From Erysipelotrichaceae bacterium (lineage in GTDB: Bacteria; Bacillota_I; Bacilli_A; Erysipelotrichales; Coprobacillaceae): DNA of 8,252 nt. The first letter of the stretch is position 1; every line of letters starts with the position of its first letter. Where the stretch lies: assembly GCA_021202205.1 (NCBI GenBank), contig JAJQDJ010000220.1:1-8252 (forward strand), given 5' to 3'. Positions 1-6,461 of this stretch are shown here, piece after piece. The translations under genes and the position numbers were made by a program. The notes under the pieces are model-generated. The model worked only from the letters and a program-made list of their open reading frames with translations, was not told where the DNA came from and made no database searches.

Positions 1-926
1 TAAACCCGTAAAGTCATTAACATATAATTTCTTAAAAATAAACTTAATGGCATTGCATCTAGGGCTTTATTTTCAAATAACAATTCACTCGTATAGCCTA
101 ATATTTCTCCACTACAATCATCAATATTTGTTTCTAATACAGTAATCGTATCATTATCTTCGTCACTTACTTCCCCTAACATGACTTTCAAAACGTTTGG
201 TATTTTAAGATCTTTACTGCCACAACCCCAACCTATTTTTTGAATATTCATTGGTGGTTGTACGCCATAAGAGCAAGCTAATTCACTAATAATAGCAGCT
301 CCCGTAGGTGTGACAAGTTCAGTATCAATACCAATATCAATCTGTCTTGTTTTAGCTGAACTAGCTGCAAAAATTTCACAAGTAGCAGGAACAGGTACAG
401 AAATAATTCCATGAGCACATTCGATAAATCCATAACCATCATTTACTATACTGCTATAGATTTTATCAGGATTGATTTTATTGATAAGAATGGCTGTCCC
501 CACAATATCTACAATAGAATCAATAGCTCCCACTTCATGAAAATGAACATTTTCTAATGGTTCATTATGAACTTTACTTTCAGCCTTAGCCACTCTTAAA
601 AAGATTCTTTTGGCAAGATCTTTGGCATCATTATCAATATCACTATGATCAATGATATGATTAACATCAAAGAGATTACGATGTTCATGGTGATGATGCT
701 CGTGATCATGGTGATGGTGATGTTCATCATGTTCTAAATAAACATCGACATGTGTTCCTGTAATACCATTCTTTTTTGTTTTAGAGATATGAATATGGTA
801 ACCATCAACATGAAGTTTATTCAATTCATTTAATAAATAATCTTCATCACCTGTCAACTCTAACAAAGCTCCTAAAGTCATATTGCCACTAATGCCACTG
901 GCACAATCAAAATATAATGCTTTCAT
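1..926 (-). CDS. larC: LarC, nickel insertion protein for the nickel-pincer cofactor (3' end outside window)
   Basis: LarC inserts Ni(II) into the sulfur-bearing pincer nucleotide, a CTP-dependent step that completes the NPN cofactor in the cytoplasm. The frame is open for 308 codons from ATG at 926 to the window edge. Family marks are the start MKALYFDCASGISGNM, FHEVGAIDSIVDIVG, the CAHG..PVPAT-like stretch, DTELVTPTGAA and ETNIDDCSGE (residues 265-274). A His-rich loop (residues 66-82, 12 His) is a plausible nickel-binding insert. The ATG overlaps the larB stop by one base (TAATG), and GGAGG at the end of larB is its ribosome binding site, so the two are translationally coupled. After residue 291 the frame stays open but no longer shows the usual KKNRP-type continuation. 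In Lactiplantibacillus LarC is made from two frames by programmed frameshifting. The rest lies outside the window. The family call is firm. Confidence 0.9.
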   Translation of the reverse strand, partial: MKALYFDCASGISGNMTLGALLELTGDEDYLLNELNKLHVDGYHIHISKTKKNGITGTHVDVYLEHDEHHHHHDHEHHHHEHRNLFDVNHIIDHSDIDNDAKDLAKRIFLRVAKAESKVHNEPLENVHFHEVGAIDSIVDIVGTAILINKINPDKIYSSIVNDGYGFIECAHGIISVPVPATCEIFAASSAKTRQIDIGIDTELVTPTGAAIISELACSYGVQPPMNIQKIGWGCGSKDLKIPNVLKVMLGEVSDEDNDTITVLETNIDDCSGEILGYTSELLFENKALDAMPLSLFLRNYMLMTLRV

Positions 927-1639
927 TAATTCTTTCCTCCTAAACAATTAATCGAATGAGCCATGTATCCAGCTCCAAATCCATTATCAATATTAACAAC
1001 ACTTACACCACTTGCACAACTATTAAGCATAGAAAGTAAAGCAGATAAGCCTTGAAAATTGGCTCCATATCCAATTGATGTCGGTACTGCAATAACTGGT
1101 TTATCAACTAAACCGCCAATCACTGATGCCAATGCCCCTTCCATCCCAGCTATGACAATAATAACATTAGCTTGTTGAATATCATTTATGCGATTGAGTA
1201 AGCGATGCAATCCTGCTACTCCCACATCATTAATTTGAATCACTTCATTTCCTAAAAATCTAGCAGTAATAGCTGCTTCATTTGCCACCGATAAATCACT
1301 CGTACCTGCACAAACCACAACAATTTTTCCCTTATTGTACTCTATCTCTTCATCTTGATAGTAAAATACTTGTGATAATTCATCATAGCTAAAATCAGGA
1401 AATTCATCTTTCAACAATTTATACTTTTCTAAACTAATACGGGTTGCTAAAATGGATTTTTTATGATGTTCTAACATATTAGATATAATACCTTGTAATT
1501 GTTCTACTGTTTTACTTTGCCCATAAATAACTTCACCAACACCAGTTCTTCTTTTTCTATCATAATCTATCGTTGCATAACCTAAAGAATTATTTAATAA
1601 AGTTTCTGCTTCATGTATATCTATTTGATTATTTTTCAC
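926..1639 (-). CDS. larB: LarB, pyridinium-3,5-biscarboxylate mononucleotide synthase
   Basis: LarB starts NPN cofactor synthesis by carboxylating and hydrolysing nicotinic acid adenine dinucleotide; it is related to PurE. From the GTG at 1639 the protein is 237 residues. It shows GYATIDYDRKRRTG (20-33) followed by EVIYG, then VVVCAGTSDLSVANEAA, DVGVAGLHRLL, IAGMEGALASVIGGLVDKP, AVPTSIGYGA, LNSCASGVSVVNIDNGFGAGY, all typical of LarB. The PurE-like domain is complete. The true start is doubtful: nine codons upstream of the GTG, in frame, read as a normal LarB N-terminal helix (INTLEILEK). They begin with ATA at 1666-1664, six bases after AGAGG, while the GTG has no good Shine-Dalgarno site. 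The native start was probably at 1666, now ATA. It follows cbiO in the same frame after a TAA, and overlaps larC by one base. Confidence 0.9.
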   Translation of the reverse strand: MKNNQIDIHEAETLLNNSLGYATIDYDRKRRTGVGEVIYGQSKTVEQLQGIISNMLEHHKKSILATRISLEKYKLLKDEFPDFSYDELSQVFYYQDEEIEYNKGKIVVVCAGTSDLSVANEAAITARFLGNEVIQINDVGVAGLHRLLNRINDIQQANVIIVIAGMEGALASVIGGLVDKPVIAVPTSIGYGANFQGLSALLSMLNSCASGVSVVNIDNGFGAGYMAHSINCLGGKN

Positions 1640-1663
1640 TTTTTCTAATATTTCTAATGTATT

Positions 1664-1677
1664 TATATGTTACCTCT
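1664..1677 (-). promoter_or_regulatory. larB ribosome binding site facing an ATA codon
   Basis: AGAGG at 1677-1673 spans the last codon of cbiO. It sits six bases before an ATA codon (1666-1664) that is in frame with larB and opens the expected N-terminal helix. An ATG here would be the textbook start, so this looks like an ATG-to-ATA change or a rare ATA start. Confidence 0.45.
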
Positions 1678-2383
1678 GATATCGAAATGGTAATTCTAAA
1701 CCATTATCTTCTAATAATTGTTGATTTAATAATATATCTTGACTATTTTTATAACTTATAACTTCACCATTATTGAGTAATATCACCTTATCAGCTATAT
1801 CCAATGCCATATCCAAATCATGTGTAGCAATCAACATAGGCTTATGTAATGATTGCAATAACTGAATCACTGTTCTTCTCCCTTTAGGATCAAGGAATGA
1901 GCTTGGTTCATCTAACAAAAGAATATCTGGTTGCATAACTAATACTGATGCAATCGCAACCATACGCTTTTGACCGCCTGATAATTGATGAGATGAACGA
2001 TTAACAAAACTTTCTAATGATAACTCTCTTGATATCGTATCAATTCGTTGTTAAATCTCAGCTTGAGATAATCCTTGATTAATTAACCCAAATGCTAAAT
2101 CATCATAGATAGTACTCATAAATAACTGATGATCAGGATTTTGAAAAACGAGTCCAACTTTTTGCCTTATTTCTTTGATATTGGCTTTATTCAATAGTAT
2201 TTGATGAATCATAATTTCTCCATCAAATTTATTTAATCCAACTAATGTTTGTAACATAGTTGATTTACCGCTACCATTTTGTCCTACAAGTGCAATGCAG
2301 CCCTCATCTATAGTCAGATTAATATTTTTTAATGCTCGAATATTTCCTTCATAAGTTACAGATAAATTTTTTATATCTATCAT
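1670..2383 (-). pseudogene. cbiO: ECF nickel/cobalt transporter ATPase CbiO, interrupted by an in-frame TAA
   Basis: This is the energy-coupling ATPase of the ECF-type Ni/Co importer (called LarO in lactobacillus lar clusters). The reading frame is 237 residues long apart from one TAA at codon 111 (2053-2051). It carries Walker A GQNGSGKS (34-41), a Q-loop in the CbiO-type stretch FQNPDHQLF (about 80-88), signature LSGGQ (134-138), Walker B ILLLDEP (154-160) and an H-loop THD. The frame is unchanged on both sides of the stop (QAEI, stop, QRIDTI), and a charged residue is usual there, so a single base change such as GAA to TAA would explain it. The pieces are 2051-2383 (110 residues, Walker A half) and 1670-1963 (97 residues, a possible restart at Met141). 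Neither piece alone can be an ATPase. The start overlaps the cbiQ stop by four bases (ATGA). Read error is the main alternative. Confidence 0.85.
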
Positions 2384-3141
2384 ATCATCACCTTCACTAC
2401 AATCATAAAACTAATAAACATCATCAATAAAAATACATTATCTATTTCAAACTTTTCACATCTCAAATAACTTGTTTCTACATTATATCCACGAAACAAC
2501 ATACTCTCATAAACACGCTGACTCTTATTAAAACTATTTACTAATAAATGTCCTATGAAGCTTCCCATATCTTTTAAATCAATAGCCTTAACATTAGGAT
2601 TTCTTAATAAATAGGATGCACTCATAGTTTTAGCGTCATTTAATAAACTATAAATATAACGATAAGTCATTGTCAATGATAATACAAATGTTGATGGTAC
2701 TTTCAGATGTATTAATTCAGCAGTTATTTGATCAAATGGTGTAGTTGTAATTAAAAGATAAGTTATCATTAAACATAAACTTGTTTTCAATAATATTAAT
2801 ATTAATAATAGAATTCCTTCATATATCATTAAGCCATAAAAAGATATGATTTTATGATCAAAGATAAGGAATGATAAACCTAAACATAATGAAAAAGGTA
2901 AGCCTAATAAACTTCTACTAATAAGTTTTTTAATAGAGATATGAGCTAATATAGATATTATGATAACGATGAGTGTGTATATCATCAGTTCTAATAATTG
3001 ATAAGTACTAATAATAAATACAAGCATCACAAGACTACAAATCAATTTAAGTAAAGGATGCAAATTATGGATAAAAGTTTGTTCATGAGCTTTGTTATCA
3101 ATATCATTCATTGATAGCAAAGCATTCAATAGTTTATACAT
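2380..3141 (-). CDS. cbiQ: ECF nickel/cobalt transporter transmembrane subunit CbiQ
   Basis: CbiQ is the membrane T-component that couples the ATPase CbiO to the metal-binding CbiM. The protein is 253 residues, normal for the family. It has HNLHPLLKL near residue 30, followed by several very hydrophobic helices (about residues 35-75, 80-140, 150-165). A cytoplasmic coupling region ends in SFNKSQRVYESMLFRGYN, which carries the family's conserved R..S....RG pattern, and a last hydrophobic helix closes the protein. The ATG overlaps the end of cbiM by eight bases, and the stop overlaps cbiO by four, so cbiM, cbiQ and cbiO are translationally coupled. No lesion is visible. It could be called larQ given the larBC genes downstream. 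Confidence 0.9.
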   Translation of the reverse strand: MYKLLNALLSMNDIDNKAHEQTFIHNLHPLLKLICSLVMLVFIISTYQLLELMIYTLIVIIISILAHISIKKLISRSLLGLPFSLCLGLSFLIFDHKIISFYGLMIYEGILLLILILLKTSLCLMITYLLITTTPFDQITAELIHLKVPSTFVLSLTMTYRYIYSLLNDAKTMSASYLLRNPNVKAIDLKDMGSFIGHLLVNSFNKSQRVYESMLFRGYNVETSYLRCEKFEIDNVFLLMMFISFMIVVKVMI

Positions 3142-4132
3142 TTTTTCTGTTTCTTGTTACTATATATCCTACTGCACCCAGTACAAAAATTGTCATAGCA
3201 CCACCAACAATGCCAGATGTAGATGTTCCTAGAATACTATCACTATTAGAAAAACTATAGTCTGGTAAAAATGATGTCGTTTCCTGAATGGCTGCTAATG
3301 CTTCTTTAACATCACCATCAGCTTCAACTTCTGTATCACCTGTAATACTACCAATTGACCATTCTAAACCATCTGGATAAGAAGAAGCATATAAAGACAA
3401 GCCTCCGCCAATAAGCACAATTAATACTAAAAAGACTCCAATTAGTTTCTTATAATTAAAATTAAACTCTTTACCTACTAATGCATAATCAATCATATGT
3501 GGACTTTCTTTATAAACATAACAAACTACTGCTGAAGTAATGATACCTTCTACAATACCAATAACCAAATGAATTGGTAACATGAGACTCACAAATAAAG
3601 TAAACGGTAATTCTGTTATTTGACTGGCTAGTGTTTCTAGCACTACACAAAAAGCACCTAATTCTAATCCAACAACAACACCTATCATACTTGATAAAAC
3701 AATTCTAGATGTACTTAAATGATTCTTTAGTAATGGTTTGACAATCAACGGATAAACAATAAAACAAGGTATAAGACCCATATTGAAAATATTGCATCCT
3801 AATGCCAATAAACCTCCATCACCAAAAAACAAACATTGAATCAATAACACTGAACACAAAGCTAAAAAGGCTGGATACTGTCCTAAAATAAGACATAGTA
3901 AAATACCTCCACCAATATGTCCACTACTTCCTGTTGCAGGAATTGTAAAATTGATCATTTGCGCTACAAACACAAAAGCTCCCATAACAGCCATCATTGG
4001 AATCTTCTTATCATCTTGAGATTCATTGATTTTCTTTAAAGAATATCCGATGGCTGCTATCGCAACAACAACAAAAATAAAACCTATTGGTACAGATATT
4101 AATCCATCCGCCATGTGCATTAAAACATTCAT
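3134..4132 (-). CDS. cbiM: ECF nickel/cobalt substrate-binding membrane protein CbiM with fused PDGLE/CbiN-like C-terminus
   Basis: CbiM is the metal-selective membrane subunit of the ECF importer. The 332-residue protein has MHMADG near the N-terminus, GSSGHIGGG (about 68-76, with the metal-site His), QCLFFGDGGLLALGCNIFNMG, and a run of hydrophobic helices up to about residue 215. A C-terminal section follows: one membrane helix, PDGLEWS (about 245) outside, and a final helix before RNRKN. This matches the PDGLE/CbiN-like domain, giving a fused MN protein as in lactobacillus LarMN. The start at 4132 has AAGGGG about ten bases upstream. Starting at Met5 (4120) would expose the N-terminal Met-His that binds metal in NikM/CbiM structures, but no ribosome binding site is seen for it. 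Nickel is inferred as substrate from larB and larC downstream. Confidence 0.92.
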   Translation of the reverse strand: MNVLMHMADGLISVPIGFIFVVVAIAAIGYSLKKINESQDDKKIPMMAVMGAFVFVAQMINFTIPATGSSGHIGGGILLCLILGQYPAFLALCSVLLIQCLFFGDGGLLALGCNIFNMGLIPCFIVYPLIVKPLLKNHLSTSRIVLSSMIGVVVGLELGAFCVVLETLASQITELPFTLFVSLMLPIHLVIGIVEGIITSAVVCYVYKESPHMIDYALVGKEFNFNYKKLIGVFLVLIVLIGGGLSLYASSYPDGLEWSIGSITGDTEVEADGDVKEALAAIQETTSFLPDYSFSNSDSILGTSTSGIVGGAMTIFVLGAVGYIVTRNRKNV

Positions 4133-4192
4133 TTTTTCTTAACCCCTTCTAAAGCTTTCCTAAGCTTCTTCTCATACTTCATGTATCAGGGA

Positions 4193-4588
4193 TTATCGTA
4201 ATATATTGACTAATTCATTAATGTACTCTTGTATACTCTTTTCTTCGACACCTATAATGATGCCATTGCATTTTGATATAGGTAACAGATATTTTTTAGC
4301 TTCACTTAGGCTAATAGCACTAGCCATAGCTGGTGTTATTTCACCATGCATGGAATTACCAAAAACGATTCCTAGTGGACCAATAATGATAGAGGTATGT
4401 GAGGCATTATATATAACAGCATTTTCTCCTGTCGCAATAATATCAGCGCCTCCCTTTTTCATATTAGCACTAGCTGAACTATTTGTTCCTACAGCTATAA
4501 TATAATATTGAGGACACTCATTTTTTATAGTTTCAATAATACTTCTACCGATGCCTCCGCCTAATCCATCAACCATTAATATATCCAT
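4193..4588 (-). CDS. DUF3842 family protein, small Rossmann-like protein of unknown function
   Basis: This 131-residue protein matches the DUF3842 pattern. It has a glycine-rich turn VDGLGGGIG (6-14) after the first beta strand, IIAVGTNSSAS, GADIIATGENAVIY, IIIGPLGIVFGNSMHGEITPAMASAI, and C-terminal KKYLLPISKCNGIIIGV. The glycine turn suggests nucleotide or dinucleotide binding, but no reaction is known to me. It is the first gene after the nickel-operon promoter, with AGGAGG seven bases before the ATG, and lies 60 bases upstream of cbiM. Its place ahead of nickel uptake and NPN genes suggests a role in nickel handling or cofactor assembly; that is inference. The coding sequence is intact. 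Confidence 0.8.
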   Translation of the reverse strand: MDILMVDGLGGGIGRSIIETIKNECPQYYIIAVGTNSSASANMKKGGADIIATGENAVIYNASHTSIIIGPLGIVFGNSMHGEITPAMASAISLSEAKKYLLPISKCNGIIIGVEEKSIQEYINELVNILR

Positions 4589-4628
4589 ATTTCCTCCTGT
4601 GCAACGTCTTCGATGCTTTCGTGTATTT

Positions 4629-4658
4629 ATTGTACATGATACATCATAAATTAGTCAA
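4629..4658 (-). promoter_or_regulatory. Sigma-A promoter of the nickel/NPN operon
   Basis: On the minus strand TTGACT (4658-4653) and TACAAT (4634-4629) are separated by 18 bases, about 40 bases upstream of the DUF3842 ATG. The spacer and -10 contain the perfect dyad ATGAT-AC-ATCAT (4636-4647) and the overlapping TGTA-N5-TACA (4631-4643), a likely operator. No regulator gene for it is seen nearby. Confidence 0.7.
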
Positions 4659-4660
4659 GG

Positions 4661-4688
4661 AAAAAGGAATACCCATGTTGTGTATTCC
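4661..4688 (-). terminator. Terminator of the metQ-msrA-metN-metI operon
   Basis: On the minus strand GGAATAC and GTATTCC form a 7-bp stem (4688-4682 with 4672-4666) around a 9-base loop, followed by five T (4665-4661). It begins inside the metI stop codon and is followed directly by the -35 box of the next operon. Confidence 0.7.
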
Positions 4689-5323
4689 TAAGATAACTTC
4701 TTATAAAAGTAATTTCCAATACTTTGAATAATTTGTACAATAATAATCAAAACAATACTTGTCACAACCAAATAAGGCATCTTATATGATTGATAACCAT
4801 AACGTATAGCTACATCACCAAGTCCTCCAGCTCCTAGTGCACCACCCATAGCACTATAACCAATAATACTAATCATGGTTAATGTAATACCTGATAAAAT
4901 ACTAGGTAATGCTTCTTTGAGATAAACTCGTCGTAAGATTTGAAAATCAGAAGCCCCAAAAGATTTGGCTGCCTCAATAAGACCTGGATCAACACTTCTT
5001 TAAGAACTTTCAAACACTCTTGCAACAAATGGAATTGCTGAAATCGTTAAAGGAACCAAAGCAGCTGTTGTTCCAATAGCTTTACCTGCAATCGCACGGG
5101 TTAGTGGAATAACCAATACCATCAATATAACAAAAGGAAAGCTACGAAAAGCATTAACAATAACATCCAATACTTGATAAACAGCCTTGTTAGGTCGAAG
5201 TCCTTCAGGTGCTGTTAAAGTTAATATTATAGCAGGGATAAATCCCAAAACAACTGCAAAGAATGTAGAACCTATAACCATAAACAATGTTTCATAAGTG
5301 GCTTCTAAAATAATTTCACTCAT
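4688..5323 (-). pseudogene. metI: Methionine ABC transporter permease MetI, interrupted by an in-frame TAA
   Basis: MetI is the membrane permease of the MetNIQ importer. The frame is 211 residues, the usual length, but codon 108 is TAA (5002-5000). Before it come a first helix (LFMVIGSTFFAVVLGFIPAIIL), NAFRSFPFVILMVLVIPLTRAI and LTISAIPFVARVFESS. After it the same frame gives RSVDPGLIEAAKSFGAS, the EAA coupling loop, then LPSILSGITLTMISIIGYSAMGG and a last helix. Homologues normally have a residue such as Leu at the stop, so TTA to TAA is a simple explanation. The pieces are 5000-5323 (107 residues) and 4688-4999, where a restart at Met (4876) would leave only 62 residues without the EAA loop. 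The ATG follows the metN stop directly, with GGGAGG in the end of metN. No product would be functional unless the stop is read through or is an error. Confidence 0.85.
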
Positions 5324-5965
5324 TTATATTTCCTCCCATAATACTTCTTTTTCTGTTAAATAGTTAAAGACGCGTTCTTTATCTGCTTCTTTCACATTAA
5401 TAATTAAAGAGCCCATAATACCTGCCCTAAAAGTTTCTAATTTACCTTGACATATATCAAAATCAATATCAAGTGTACGAGCAAGTTCTGTAATGGTATG
5501 TGATGATGAATTAGTATCAGTGAAAAATAATTTGATATTCGTACCTTCTTTAGGCAAGAATTCAATATCATCACCTACAAATTTTTGAATTTCTATATTA
5601 GGTGCTACTAACAATTCTTCAGGTTTACCAACAGACAAAATCTTCCCATCCTTTAAAAAAGCTACCTTGTTACATATTTGTTTAATAACTTCCATCTGAT
5701 GTGTCACAACGACAATCGTAATACCCATTTCTTTTCTAACTTCGTTGAGCTCATTCTTGGATAGATTTCCAATATCATGACCATCAACAGTTACATTTCC
5801 TTGTTGATATGGCTCTAAGCCATTAAAACAACGCAAAAGGGTAGATTTTCCTGCCCCACTTTGTCCTATAATCCCAAAAATATCTCCTTGATCTATATGA
5901 AAAGAAACATCCTTGATAACTTCTAAATCACCAAAATTTTTACTTAAATGTTGTACATCTATCAT
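5324..5965 (-). CDS. metN: Methionine ABC transporter ATPase MetN with a large in-frame internal deletion
   Basis: MetN is the ATPase of the methionine importer, normally about 320-345 residues; here it is 213. Residues 1-81 give the normal N-terminus with Walker A GQSGAGKS (34-41). Residue 81 then jumps to ITIVVVTHQMEVIKQIC, the H-loop region near the end of the ATPase domain. The Q-loop, LSGGQ signature, Walker B and D-loop are all missing, roughly 100-110 residues. The C-terminal NIL (substrate-sensing) domain is present, ending in FRAGIMGSLIINV and VLWEEI. The join KEMGI fits both the usual KEMGMIFQ and KEMGITIVVVTH contexts, so deletion between short direct repeats is likely. This protein cannot hydrolyse ATP, so it is effectively a pseudogene despite the open frame. 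The ATG overlaps the msrA stop by one base. Confidence 0.88.
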   Translation of the reverse strand: MIDVQHLSKNFGDLEVIKDVSFHIDQGDIFGIIGQSGAGKSTLLRCFNGLEPYQQGNVTVDGHDIGNLSKNELNEVRKEMGITIVVVTHQMEVIKQICNKVAFLKDGKILSVGKPEELLVAPNIEIQKFVGDDIEFLPKEGTNIKLFFTDTNSSSHTITELARTLDIDFDICQGKLETFRAGIMGSLIINVKEADKERVFNYLTEKEVLWEEI

Positions 5966-6459
5966 TATTCATCCTCCATATGAAAAAAACTTAAAGGAAT
6001 ATGACAATATCCTGTTGGATTCTTATCCAAATAATTCTGATGATATTCTTCGGCTGTATAAAAATTATCCAATGGGCATATTTCAATCACTAATTTCTTA
6101 TCATATTTATCCTGTACCTTAGACGTTACTTTATTAATCACTTCTTTGTCTTCTTCATCCACATAATAAATACCTGTACGATAAGAAATATCTTCATCTT
6201 CTCCCTGCTTATTCAAAGATGTAGGATCTATTACCTTATAAAAATTATTCAATAGTTTTTCTAGTGTTAAGATATTTTCATCATATTCAACTTTTACAGT
6301 CTCACTGTGTCCACTACTTTGCGATTTAACATCTTGATAAGTAGGATTAACCGTATGACCATTAGCATAACCAACTACTGTATGAGTTACACCTTTAAAC
6401 TGGTTAAGGTACTTTTGGACTCCCCAAAAGCACCCACCAGCAAGATAGATAACCTTCAT
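5965..6459 (-). CDS. msrA: Peptide methionine sulfoxide reductase MsrA
   Basis: MsrA reduces methionine-S-sulfoxide, free or in proteins, back to methionine in the cytoplasm, using thioredoxin. The 164-residue protein has the catalytic motif GCFWG (9-13, Cys10 nucleophile), VVGYANGHTVNPTYQDVKSQSSGHSE in the active-site region, VIDPTSLNKQGEDEDISYRTGIYY, and AEEYHQNYLDKNPTGYC. Cys152 is a candidate resolving cysteine. Length and motifs are complete. It sits between metQ (two bases upstream, GGAG before the start) and metN (one-base overlap), and shares the Met T-box leader. That fits methionine salvage: import plus repair of oxidised methionine. It is the only fully intact gene of this operon. 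Confidence 0.96.
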   Translation of the reverse strand: MKVIYLAGGCFWGVQKYLNQFKGVTHTVVGYANGHTVNPTYQDVKSQSSGHSETVKVEYDENILTLEKLLNNFYKVIDPTSLNKQGEDEDISYRTGIYYVDEEDKEVINKVTSKVQDKYDKKLVIEICPLDNFYTAEEYHQNYLDKNPTGYCHIPLSFFHMEDE

Positions 6460-6461
6460 GC

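Noticed and set aside
681..731. Repetitive ATG/GTG-rich stretch resembling a simple tandem repeat
   Set aside because: It encodes the LarC His-rich loop (CAT/CAC codons); codons vary, so it is not a clean DNA repeat.
1573..1761. Plus-strand frame of 62 codons across the larB/cbiO junction
   Set aside because: Low-complexity hydrophobic translation of AT-rich DNA, antisense to real genes; the same applies to 7865-8053.
4152..4167. AAGCTT pair between DUF3842 and cbiM as an attenuator hairpin
   Set aside because: The stem is only about six bases with no T-run, and the genes clearly belong to one operon.
4206..4505. Plus-strand frame of 99 codons
   Set aside because: It lies antisense inside the DUF3842 gene, which matches a known family; no promoter or ribosome binding site supports it.
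2051..5002. TAA reassigned to an amino acid, to explain stops in cbiO and metI
   Set aside because: TAA ends several intact genes here (larB, DUF3842, cbiM, msrA, rrf2) at the expected protein ends.
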